64,000 bases of DNA, taken from contig OZ007508.1 in assembly GCA_963931865.1 (NCBI GenBank), positions 19,529,686 to 19,593,685 of the forward strand, read 5' to 3'. Below are positions 23,071 through 34,316 of this stretch, in pieces. Under the pieces are notes generated by a model. It saw only the letters and a list, made by a program, of their open reading frames with translations, ran no database searches and was not told where the DNA came from. The position numbers and the translations under genes are program-made. The DNA is from Axinella damicornis. Taxonomy: Eukaryota > Porifera > Demospongiae > Axinellida > Axinellidae. The first letter of the stretch is position 1. Each line of letters starts with the position of its first letter.

Positions 23071-24143
23071 AGGTACATATGTGAGCTATCAACAGCTGCT
23101 CTTGTCTGGGTGTTTGAAATCTGACTGCTCATTGTTTATTTGCTGTCTCGAGACAAGGCCAGCTGTCACCAGCAGTGAGAGCAGGGGAATGTGTGGGTGT
23201 GGGTAGCAACAGCAAACGGTGGTTTTGTCTTGTCAGGTCGGTACCTACCCCAAACCATGTGACCTCATAATGACTGCCTCATGTACCCCCAAAAGACATC
23301 AGAGTGACTGCCACCCCAAACCGGCTCTGTGGACATCATAATCAGGTGATTACTAGCCAAAACAGTCAAAGCTCCTGATCAGGAGTTCATGCACTGTGAA
23401 CCTGTAATCCTTTAGCGGCATGTTACCGTGCTCCAACCAGGACAGTGGTTTGGCAGTTAACCCAGTATGGTCATATCACTTTAGCAACTGGTTCTAATTA
23501 ATGCACACCACTGGCCTCCTCCTAATTGACATGCATTTAGCTCCTTCAGTGCAGCTAATGGCCCATTCAAAATGAGTGATTATCACAATGCACTTCTGAG
23601 ACAACAATCTACTGATTGCTCCCACTCTCCCTCACAAAGCCCTTGGTAAAATTATTCTGACTTGACCATTACGTGATTCAATTCTTTTGTACGTGTGGGA
23701 ATTGTGGGATTCGATGACAGCTGTCTTGGATTCACATACATGTTCCTTCCAGCTACTGTGCCAGTGCTACCAGATATGTGCAGGCATACGAAGACAATCG
23801 GACATCACTGCAAAATGTTGGACATCAAAACTGAGGTTCAGAATTCGAAAGTGTGACATGCTCGACAATAATCTGCTATGTCTAAGCACTGGCCCTCAAT
23901 GGACACTTACCTGCTCCACATGCACATGCAATGTGTACAGAGAGAATACCAGGAAAAGCCACAAATAGATTAGCCTCTGCCTGTGCTAGAGGATACAAAA
24001 CAGACAGTCATCACCTGTTTTCCTTCACATTACAGGTATTCAGTAACATTCTCAGAAATGTTCACACACAACAGCTGTGACTTAATGGGAAGCTTGAATC
24101 AAATAACTGACTGTCTGTTATCAGTACCACCCCACCTGCTGAT
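23071..24143. other. Intergenic; nothing recognised
   Basis: Mixed sequence without clear repeats, gene exons or motifs that I can support. Confidence 0.4.
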
Positions 24144-24186
24144 TAGCCCCGTCCCAGGCTCTAGGAGAGAGCCTGGGACGGGGCTA
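24144..24186. repeat. Perfect short palindrome (dispersed family)
   Basis: AGCCCCGTCCCAGGCTCT and AGAGCCTGGGACGGGGCT are exact inverted repeats around a short centre. Confidence 0.9.
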
Positions 24187-24293
24187 CCTGTGTCAGTGTT
24201 TGGCTACTGTAGGATCAGTACCACCCAGGTAAAATTATTATCATCTGCCTCTTGAAATAAGGACACCTCCCTAATCAAGACTCATTTTAGTAG

Positions 24294-24537
24294 CCTTGTG
24301 CCCAGACCACACCACCCCCCTCGCGGGGAGAAGGGTCTGGTGACTATTGAGCGATTTCTTGGTTGTGTCGAATCAGCAGTATCGATTTTGAACGAGCCAT
24401 TGATTACATGCTTGCATGATGTGCACTATTTCATTGGCTTGTCCAAAAAACGATACTGCTGACTTGGCACAACCAAGAAATCGCTCAATAGTCACCAGAC
24501 CCTTCTCCCCGCGAGGGGGTGTGGTCTGGGCACGAGA
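24294..24537. mobile_element. Foldback MITE with about 95-bp inverted arms
   Basis: The left arm starts TTGTGCCCAGACCACACC and the right arm ends GGTGTGGTCTGGGCACGA. The arms match almost continuously inwards (GGGTCTGGTGACTATTGAGC, then GATTTCTTGGTTGTG) to about 24390 and 24445, leaving a spacer of about 50 bp. The total is about 244 bp. There is no coding capacity. Confidence 0.85.
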
Positions 24538-24779
24538 TTACACTTTAGGGGCCCAAGGTGTCCATATTAGGGGTCCACTATGTGACTGTGCCTGATTTCC
24601 CATCCTGGCTTCCCAGGAACACTTGATGGGATTCTTGTACAGAGAGGAAGTTCTAGTGGAAGCAGATGTATGCCTTCTGAATGGCAATCGTACAAGATGA
24701 ATCCCTCACGGAGATACACTGCCCAATAGTATGAACACTTACACACAACACGTTTCCAGCTGCTATCTGCCAATAATGA

Positions 24780-25060
24780 CATATCCTTCTGCTGCCAAAT
24801 GACACATCCTGCATGCTGCTATTAATACCATGTCCTGCTGCTATCAATGACACGTCCTGCCCTTGTCAACGATTCTATTAATACCATGTCCTGCTGCTAT
24901 CAATGACACTTCCTGCCCTTGTCAACGATTCTATTAATACCATGTCCTGCTGCTATCAATGACACGTCCTGCCCTTGTCAACGATTCTATTAATACCATG
25001 TCCTGCTGCTATTGCGATGCCACATCCTGCAGTTGTCAATGACTCTATTAAAACCAAGTC
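24780..25060. repeat. 56-bp minisatellite
   Basis: Four copies of a 56-bp unit containing CTGCTATCAATGACACGTCC and CTTGTCAACGATTCTATTAA, with edge copies degenerate. Confidence 0.85.
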
Positions 25061-26384
25061 CTGCTATCACCTTCCTGCTAATAGTTGCTGTCAGTGGAGA
25101 ACCAGACCAAGAATTGACAGGAAAGGGATACTAGTGGAATGCAGGACACTGGAGGGCGAGCCTGAGCGAAGTGCATGCATGTGCATGGAGCAGTTGCATT
25201 CACATGACAGTCATCAGAATGTGACGCAGGCAACAGAAGTTATGGCACTAAACCTACCATCACATTAACTTGTTCCAGACCCAACCTGTTGGTCAGGAAC
25301 CTGACTACAGCAACTGCGAGTCAGGTTAGAGTTAGCTGAAGCAGTCTGGCAGGTACGTCACCGGCCATGGCAGTAGGTTCACGAGCTGTCTTCATCTTTC
25401 GTTGTCGCTACCAAGGAGGCAGAATGTTCATGGTCCGTTGATTTCTCTAGCCAGTGAAAAGGTAGGTCCATGAGTGGTCTCTGTCTTTGTTGTCACCATC
25501 ATCCATCAAACAGGTACGTAGACTGTTCGCTAATTCCTTGCATCAAGGAAGTACGTATGGTTCATTGAATTTGAGCCATGTGCAAGTGAAATCAGCTAAT
25601 TTAAAATTTCTGGTAAGTGGTCGTCCAAGCAAGCAAGCAAGCAAGCAAGCACACACACGCACTGCACAATGAAGTCACGCTTGTGTGGGGCTCGCTCAGG
25701 CTCGCCCAATGAAATCACCACCCCAATGTGTACTAATCTAGAAATATCTGATTGATACTCAATAAACTGACTTACAGGATGGGTATGTTGGTGCTTTCCC
25801 AGTATTTGATAATTAGAACTCAAATATTCATGGACTTGGTTACACATATAGTAAACACAGAGCGATGTAATATGGCTTGACAACAAGCCAGGCCCAATAC
25901 AGGAACTATGAACTCACCACTCCAATGGAAACAGGCTCTGTGTTATTGATTGATACATAACAAGCTGACTTGATGAGTATGCTGGTGCTTTCCCAATATT
26001 TGATAATTAGAACTCATCACCATGGTTACACATAGTAAACACAGGAATAATGTAATGGCTGGGCAGCTGCCAGGCCCATTACAGGACACTGAAATCACCA
26101 CTCTAAAATTACCACACTGAAGCCCCAATAGGAATACAGGTTGCATTGAGAGTATGGGATGGGAATTCTCAAAACAATGGTGTTCCAGAAAGGAGAGGGT
26201 GGGGTCAGGTGTATCCCATACAACACACTGCAAGGCAGCCTCAGTCTGGCTGGGTGACAAGAAGTGGAACAAGGCTGAAACACTTGTATGCCTGTGTTGT
26301 GGGTACACAGAATCCTGGCCAATGTTGGGGTCAAACTCAACTTCTGGAGTACATCATAGTCAGTATTCTTGGGGGGTCAAAACA
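25061..26384. other. Intergenic with diverged direct repeats
   Basis: A block of about 120 bp around CCCAGTATTTGATAATTAGAACTC occurs twice (about 25740-25915 and 25940-26100) with the same order of sub-blocks (GGTGCTTTCCCA, GTTACACATA, AGGCCCA), so it is a diverged tandem duplication. A (CAAG)5 tract sits at 25626-25649. No gene seen. Confidence 0.55.
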
Positions 26385-26938
26385 GTATATTGCCTGCAGG
26401 AGGGCACACCATGTTGCCTGCAGGAGGGCACACCTTACTGCCGGCAGGAGGGCGTACCTTACTGCCTGCAGGAGGGCGTACCTTACTGCCGGCAGGAGGG
26501 CGTACCTTCCTGCCTGCAGGAGGGCGTACCTTACTGCCTGCAGGAGGGCGTACCTTCCTGCCTGCAGGAGGGCGTACCTTACAGCCTGCAGGAGGGCGTA
26601 CCTTACAGCCTGCAGGAGGGCGTACCTTACTGCCTGCAGGAGGGCGCACCTTACAGCCTGCAGGAGGGCGTACCTTCCTGCCTGCAGGAGGGCGTACCTT
26701 ACTACCTGCAGGAGGGCACACCTTACTGCCTGCAGGAGGGCGTACCTTACTGCCTGCAGGAGGGCGTACCTTACTGCCGGCAGGAGAGCATACCTTACTG
26801 CCTGCAGGAGGGCGTACCTTACTGCCTGCAGGAGGGCACACCTTACTGCCTGCAGGAGGGCATACCTTACTGCCTGCAGGAGGGCGTACCTTCCTGCCTG
26901 CAGGAGGGCGTACCTTCCTGCCTGCAGGAGGGTGCCTA
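26385..26938. repeat. 24-bp minisatellite (CCTGCAGGAGGGCGTACCTT)
   Basis: About 23 copies of a 24-bp unit (CTGCCTGCAGGAGGGCGTAC plus CTTA). Because 24 is a multiple of 3, it stays open in several frames of both strands and yields apparent octapeptide-repeat proteins. I see no start, splice or family evidence that it is translated. Confidence 0.95.
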
Positions 26939-28080
26939 GACCATGGGGTTTACCAACAAATACATTCCCTACATACCTGCAAGGACAAACTGGTCACAAC
27001 AGACACACCATTGGGGTAACAGGTATTCACATGACAACTTAATAAAGGTCAGATTCCACCTGTTCCTAATATTCATGTACTCGAGAGAACAATGATAACA
27101 TAACTGAGAGACACCAGTGCCAATACAACAACACCTGTGTTTAATCAATTACTGAAATCAGTCACATGAGCTGTAGGCATGGCGCATGGCAGCAGCTCCG
27201 GATCACATACACTAGTTTTCTCTTTGGGGAAGTACAAGGAGGGTACACGGAGATTACTAGAGATTACTAGAGATTACTAGAGGCCAGGACTGCAGGTCCA
27301 AGCTATTACGGTGAAGACAACCCAAGAGTGGTTCAAAACACGTCGAAACGTGTGCTTTGAGTGTGGAATCTTAACTGTGGGGAGTGGGGGAGAAGCCCTC
27401 AAAGGGAATCATTACACTGTAATGGAAGCTTAAAGAGATGTATGGCCACCAAACTAAACAGAGGACATATGATCCAAAGCACAGGACAAGTACCTCTGAG
27501 TGAAGGTGACTCCGCCCAACACTTCTCAATTGTGACAGAACGAGCATCCATGCAGCACACTGCCCAAACAAGGGGAAGGGGATCTTCCAGCAATTCCAGC
27601 ATGGCAGGTCAACTACCAGCTGATGCTAGTTACTAAAGGAAGACGGTCTCACCAATGCAAGATTGACAGCTGCGTTAATGGCTATGTAAACAAAGGGCAT
27701 GACTATCTGACCACACCCATTCAGCACCTAAGAAATGCTAGTTTCAAGGACGAAGCCAGGCGAGTCTTCAAGAGTCAACACTCTAAACCCATGGCCCTAT
27801 TGGCTCTTGTAGCCATATCACCAGAGTACTTAGGGTGGCTAGCCTCATACCCAGACCACATACAGTGGCTAGCCTCATACTATGGGAAAAATTGCGAAGA
27901 AAACCTGGGATGGTTTTGCTCGTGAGACGGTGCCATGATGATGTCACTGTTGGTATATAGCTGTGTGCGTCCTCCGGATGGAGAGGTGTCTCAGTCTTAG
28001 CTCCCCGGGTCACGCGCTGACAATAATACATACAACAAAGTGCCTTTAGCTTTGAATCACTTATGAAATTATTTCCGAAG
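26939..28080. other. Intergenic; nothing recognised
   Basis: Small direct repeats at 27250-27280 (GAGATTACTA x3) and 27834-27880 (GTGGCTAGCCTCATAC x2). No coding exon can be supported. Confidence 0.4.
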
Positions 28081-28099
28081 CTACAAGACAAAGCTTTCC

Positions 28100-28335
28100 C
28101 TTGTTCACAGGCTGTATAGCCTTGTCCAAAGGCTTTGCATCCCTGATTGTCAGGGACAGAGAGCCTGGGGACAGGGCTATACACTCAGGGACGAAAGCGT
28201 GAGGACAGGGCTAGACACTCAGGGACGAAAGCCTGGGGACAGGGCTATACACTCAGGGACGAAAGCCTGGGGACAGGGCTAGACACTCAGGGACGAAAGC
28301 GTGAGGACAGGGCTAGACACTCAGGGACAGACAGG
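28100..28335. repeat. 34-bp minisatellite
   Basis: Five to six copies of ACTCAGGGACGAAAGCGTGA followed by GGACAGGGCTAGAC, with alternating GCGTGAG/GCCTGGG variants. The GGGGACAGGGCT part resembles the arms of the palindrome at 24144. Confidence 0.85.
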
Positions 28336-29050
28336 GCTATAGGGTGCACTGTCCAGCAACCCCACTAATGGTGTCTACCTATCCAATTACTCCAATTACT
28401 TTGAAACGTGGAGAAGGTATTTGCTCAATTAATGCTCTAGGGGAGCTTCAAAGTTCAGGGATAGTGGGCAGCTGATTGGCTGTAATGGAGGACCAACACA
28501 AGTATTCATAGCAAGGTAATCTCACAGAGAGGAGAGCTATGCAGGATTGCCTTGAGACTAGCCACAGCTGGGTTGAAACAGTAATGAGCCAATTGGCAGT
28601 TCAGGATTGATAAGGTCTTCGTTATGGCAGTCTGAATCTTCATGGACATTGGCGCTGGGCGAAGGGTGTGACATTTCACTTGATTCTTCCAGTGTTCTCT
28701 TGACCTGATCTTGTCAGAGGCTGGCCCCTGCCCACCGCCCACTTCCAATGGCACTTCAGAGTCGAAAGGTGCAGAAAGCATAATTCGGCAAAGGTTTGAC
28801 CATTCAGAGAGATACACTCAGCATGAAGATGGGTACCCCTGCCATTACCCTAGCTGGATATCATCCACATGTACTGGGTCACTGTGATAGTGCAGCTGCA
28901 TTTCATGGGTAGTTTCAAGTTGAATATTTCGTGACACACATATACGCATCTACATCTACATGTACAGCAGGTCTGCCTGTCAGTCTGTCTGTTGGGAAAC
29001 TTGCAACACAGCGACTACCACCACCGATAGTCTGGCCAGCAGGCATTGTC
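28336..29050. other. Intergenic; nothing recognised
   Basis: Unique-looking sequence without supported exons or repeats. Confidence 0.4.
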
Positions 29051-29405
29051 AACATCCCCCCACCCCGGCCTTGAGGGTTCAAATGTGTGTCATTTCCCAC
29101 CCCGGCCTTGAGGGTTCAAATGTGTGTCATTTCCCACCCCGGCCTTGAGGGTTCAAATGTGTCATTCCCACCCCGGCCTTGAGGGTTCAAATGTGTCATT
29201 TCCCACCCCGGCCTTGAGGGTTCAAATGTGTGTCATTTCCCACCCCGGCCTTGAGGGTTCAAATGTGTCATTCCCACCCCGGCCTTGAGGGTTCAAATGT
29301 GTCATTTCCCACCCCGGCCTTGAGGGTTCAAATGTGTCATTCCCACCCTGGCCTTGAGGGTTCAAATGTGTCATTCCCACCCCGGCCTTGAGGGTTCAAA
29401 TGTGT
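29051..29405. repeat. 34-37-bp minisatellite
   Basis: About ten copies of CCACCCCGGCCTTGAGGGTT followed by CAAATGTG and either TGTCATTTC or TCATTC, so two length variants alternate irregularly. Confidence 0.9.
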
Positions 29406-29726
29406 AACAAACGCAACCCAAAACTTTGACATGCATGATAAACTCAGCCATACCGAGAGAATTGGCCAGTTTCACTTTCAGTCAGACGAGCCGTTTCCCT
29501 GGCTACACCATCTGAGTACAGTACACCAGCGCCATTACGGTACAAGGACATGTGGGGTCGGGTTGCTTCAGTGCTACCAGTTGGCTTGGTTCTCATGTGC
29601 AGTGAGTAGCAGTTCGGAACACAGCCTTGTTCTCAGCCCTGTCTTCCCATTTTTGATCACTTGCACAATGAGAATACGGAGGGGGAGGTTGGGAGCTATG
29701 AGCACATGTGTGACGTAGAAACACAG

Positions 29727-30060
29727 GTGGCTGGAGGTGGTGGGGAAGGACTGGGAACGAGGCTGGAGGTGGTGGGGAAGGACTGGGAACGAGGCTGGAG
29801 GTGAAGGGGCTGGAGGTGGCGGGGAAGGACTGAGAACGAGGCTGGAGGTGGCGGGGAAGGACTGGGAACGAGGCTGGAGGTGGCGGGGAAGGACTGGGAA
29901 CGAGGCTGGAGGTGGCGGGGAAGGACTGGGAACGAGGCTGGAGGTGGCGGGGAAGGACTGGGAACGAGGCTGGAGGTGAAGGACTGGGAACGAGGCTGGA
30001 GGTGGCGGGGAAGGACTGGGAACGAGGCTGGAGGTGAAGGACTGGGAACGAGGCTATAGG
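29727..30060. repeat. 32-bp minisatellite built on the palindrome terminus
   Basis: About ten copies of GGAGGTGGCGGGGAAGGACT followed by GGGAACGAGGCT. The CTGGGAACGAGGCT portion is the same as the end of the dispersed palindromes. Confidence 0.9.
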
Positions 30061-31215
30061 TAGTCCATACTGCGCAGCTGCTAGTGTACTATGGTACTGA
30101 TGTCAGCTAGCTGCACCACAAGCACCTCTGAACCATCACCACCTACAGAGAAGTGTGTGCTACTAGACAAGGAATGTGCCTCTCCAAAGAATGTGTGATT
30201 GGCATACAAAATGCCCAGCCAGCTATACTGCACTCTAGCAGTCAGTGGTCAGGTAAATGCCCCAATAAGCCAAATATTTGCACCTATTGTTGCGAGACTG
30301 ATATCACAGTGGGCGTGGCAGGGCGACAATACTAGGACCCAAACACTCTCTGTCTCAGGTTACAGCTGCAGGCTGAATTTGGAGAGGAGATGATTGACAG
30401 AGAAAGCAATCTAATCCCAGAAGGAGAAACTCGACAACACCTCTGAACCACGAGATGCAGTACACCATGTTTGGGTATTGATCTAGTCCATAGCAGGAGC
30501 ACATAGAGGACAGCTGGTATTCTATCATCAATCCGTTGTAGGCGTTCAGCACCAGATGCTTACAAGAACGACATCATCATCCGAGCACAGGTTCCACACC
30601 ACACACCAGGAACATGGTATGTATGCTGTCCTTGCCATGTCCAGCTTGTGAACAAAAGAACGTGACCTGCTAGACTATAGATGTACCTGTGTAAGTTGTC
30701 ACCAGAGAACGTGTACGTCACTAAGGCGGTGTTCTCAACTGGTCGTGTGTTGCAGATAAGTTTGCCGCTAGTCCTGGGACGACCGAACAAGCATGGTACA
30801 CAAAGAACCAGGAACCGACTGCCAGACTGAGACACTTCAAGGAGAGTTGTCAGACATACCAACACACCACACATACACACCCAACAAACGGTGTGGGGAA
30901 AGACCACCATACCATCTCTGTGAACCACCCACCCTCATGACCAGTAAGCTTGGCACAGGTAAGTTAGGTACACCTGTACATGTAGATCCTTCCTCCCACC
31001 CCCACCCTGATGGCCAACCAGCCAGAGATCAGAGGAACTCATAACAAGCCTCTTGTAGCAAATCTAGTCCTGTTCTAGCCTCGTTCCCAGGCCGTATGGG
31101 AATGAAGCTAGTCCTGTTCCCCACCTGGTTCAATAGAAATATGGGGTACTCCACGCCATCAGCAGTAATACACACACAATCACATCATGGTTATTCTTGG
31201 TTTGGCTTGCTACTT
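30061..31215. other. Intergenic with one short palindrome
   Basis: A palindrome of the dispersed family sits at about 31074-31113 (CTAGCCTCGTTCCCAGGCCG and GGGAATGAAGCTAG). No gene exon recognised. Confidence 0.45.
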
Positions 31216-31332
31216 ATGTACAGTCGCTATATGACTGGCTGCTATGTACAGTCGCTATATGACTGGCTGCTATGTACAGTCGCTATATGACTGGCTGCTA
31301 TGTACAGTCGCTATATGACTGGCTGCTATGTA
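31216..31332. repeat. 28-bp minisatellite
   Basis: Four copies of CAGTCGCTATATGACTGGCT plus GCTATGTA. Confidence 0.9.
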
Positions 31333-34316
31333 CCGTGGCACCTCATAGTGAGAACAGGTGAGAACGCGGATGACTATGTGTTCAGCAACTGCACCTCATT
31401 TAACACTGTTAACTACTTCAACACCAGAGCCATGGCAACAGCCCCCTGTGCATGCTAAATTGCTACCTCAACTTCAGTAATTACCACTCAGTCTCAACTT
31501 CCAACAGTCTTGGTCCCTGGCCCTCACAAACGCTCCTGGGACCGAGACTAGTGTTCCGATAGCTTACACCCACACATACGATTCTTACACGCTCTCTTGG
31601 CCAGGACTCAGCCTGTTGAACGCCGTCAGTAGGAGAGGTCATTATGAATACCAACTCTCACATGCCTATTTTGACTCAGGTGAGACAAGTGAGCCAGTGG
31701 GTTCTTATTCGCTCTCTCTCGCTAAACAAAAGACCGTGCCGTTCAAACACAATGTCACGCAGATGGTATGACTTACAATGCATATACCTGTGGTCCTTTG
31801 CTGACGATGTGAAATAGCACTGAAAAAACCTCCCATACAAAATACCATCAGCAAAATGAGGTTCCATTTTTGCGATTCAGCTGCACCTTTCATGGTCAAT
31901 GTTATTATGGTTGTCCAAGAAATGGCTACTTCTGATAAAGCTCACTATTTGTGGCACCAAATTCACTTACAAGGGCGTTAGAGCTTCAAGGCTAAGCAAG
32001 TGGCAATAACAAACAGTATTGGAATTTGGAACAAAATGGACTACCGTCAGCCAGTCAGCCCGTCAGTCAGCGTCAGTCAGCCTGTCAGTCAGCCCGGCTG
32101 TCAGCCCGTCAGTCAGCCCAGCTGTCAGCCCGTCAGTCAGCCCGGATGTTGAGATGGACTCTACCTGGAAACCTGAACTTGTACCAGACATTACTGACTG
32201 AGACATGAGCACCAGACAATCAAAACAACAGCTACTTAGACAAGATCTCTACCACTTCAGTGAAGCAGTTACAAAGGGGGAAATTGGTCTAGGAGATAGC
32301 TAGCTCTTAGCACTTATATTCCTGGAAGAGAGACATGGCTTCCTTAGTGGACCACCATGTGTTGCTACGGTAAAGCGCTGCTATGGATACCTTACTCCCA
32401 GCCATTTGGTGGCCTCCATATCTACCAGAAACCTAACCCATCCCCTCCTCTCCGATCATTCAGACACTTTCAAAACCTTCAGATGTAATCTGAACGCTAC
32501 ACTGTTGTGTGTATGCATGTAAACACTATGTACATGTAGGGAAATGATTTTGACTGATAGTTATGGAATAACAAGGGGTGGTTCCTACCATGGAGAACAC
32601 CCATCCTCAGTTCATACACCCATTCTCAGTTCATACACCCATCCTCAGTTCATACACCCATTCTCAGTTCATACACCCATTCTCAGTTCATACACCCATC
32701 CTCAGAACACCCATCTTCAGGTCACACACGCATCCTCAGTTCATACACCCATCCTCAGAACACCCATCTTCAGGTCACACACGCATCCTCACTTCATACA
32801 CCCATCCTCAGAACACCCATCTTCAGGTCACACACGCATCCTCAGTTCATACACCCATCCTCAGTTCATGCCCTGAGCATCATATTCATCGCTAAGCATG
32901 GCATGGTCAATAATTGCAACCTATGGGTCAGAACGTCGGCTAGCATTTATACATGTATAGTGGTGGTGTGGGGTCAGACTCCCCTAGCCCCCAGGGGCTG
33001 AGGCATACACGCTCAAAGCGGTATCTCAAGCTCGAACTAAACGAGTCTAATAGATAACTTTATCAAGTAAGGCTTACTAAAGTTCCCAAATCAGGGTAGC
33101 CTCTCTGAAGATATGAGCACTGGAAACCAATGGCACCGATCAAGCGATCAATGAAAGGTCTGCTCTCCCGTAACTGCATTTGATGGGTCCTTCCTGGCAC
33201 TAGCAAAGTACAGTAATCACTTCCCGTACAGAAACAAGTATATGTTGTAAAGCATGTGCCTGTGTACAGCTGCACGAGGGATAGTGCACTCCTAGCAGAA
33301 GCAGGATAACAGCAGGGGGAAGAGGAATCCATAAAAACTACAAGTGCTTGAATCACACACACACACACACACACAGCTTGCGTACTCACGACATACAGCA
33401 TGTACACACACACACATGCGTAATTAGTTAAGATGCAGTCCTCAAATAAAGGTGATCGAGTCACACCTATGTACCATAAGGTCCCCAATCTACCTTAGCT
33501 CGGACACAACTCACAGAGTTCCTACAACATCATTTAAGAGCCAGTATGGGAGTTTAACTGACTGTCCAGAACACGTTCCTACAAATTATCACACTGAAAA
33601 ACTACCCACACCAAGTGTCAGCTATCACGTGCAGGCAGTTTACCACACAGGACCTGATTCACGAGCAGCCACCCACCCACAATGGCAGAAACCATGATAC
33701 ACTACACACCTCTTCACAGTACAGTCAGCCTAACATTTGTAGCTATGCACTCACCTAGGGGGATTTAAATTTGTGGTCCAGAGGGCATCAAGACCCGACT
33801 TCCTCTTACTTCCCGCCTCCTTTCAAAACACCACAGTGATACAGATGAGACGATAACACAGCTCTTCGGTATCAGTACGGCCAAGTTGTAGCGCCACCAA
33901 GTCTGAGAATTCTACCCGATACCATGTACCATGAAAGCAGCACAACACTCCACATTTAGCCAGCACTCTCTTGGTGAACGGCTTCTTTATGTACCTCACA
34001 CTTCCAGGACGAGTGCATGGAGCGTTGTCACAGCGGTAGCAGTCACTCTGCTTTGTGTTGCATGTCGCATGCAGACGGCATTCATTATTGACAGATTGAT
34101 TTACCGAATATGGAATACTTGATATAAATTAACGAAACAAATTCAAAATTACTTTCAGGATACCGGATGTGGTGATATAATTATGTCTGATGTTCAGTTC
34201 CGGTTCCCGTTGTGATATGTTGGGAATGTTCATAATTATGTTGGTAATACACATGCAGCTGATAATGATGGGATGAGAAATAGAGATGAATAACATATGG
34301 ATGGTTGTCTCAGGGT
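31333..34316. other. Intergenic with tandem repeats
   Basis: Contains a palindrome at about 31506-31552 (CAGTCTTGGTCCC / GGGACCGAGACTAG), a GTCAGCCC repeat at 32043-32148, and two interleaved repeats at 32596-32872 (AGTTCATACACCCATCCTC and a longer AACACCCATCTTCAGGTCAC unit). A (CA) tract sits at 33353-33376. No gene seen. Confidence 0.55.

Noticed and set aside
26146..27042. Octapeptide-repeat proteins on both strands
   Set aside because: Product of a stop-free 24-bp array; no independent evidence of translation.
29051..29405. CRISPR array or tRNA cluster (regular units with GGTTCAAAT, resembling a B box)
   Set aside because: Units are contiguous with no unique spacers, and no A box or cloverleaf is present; it is a minisatellite in an animal genome.
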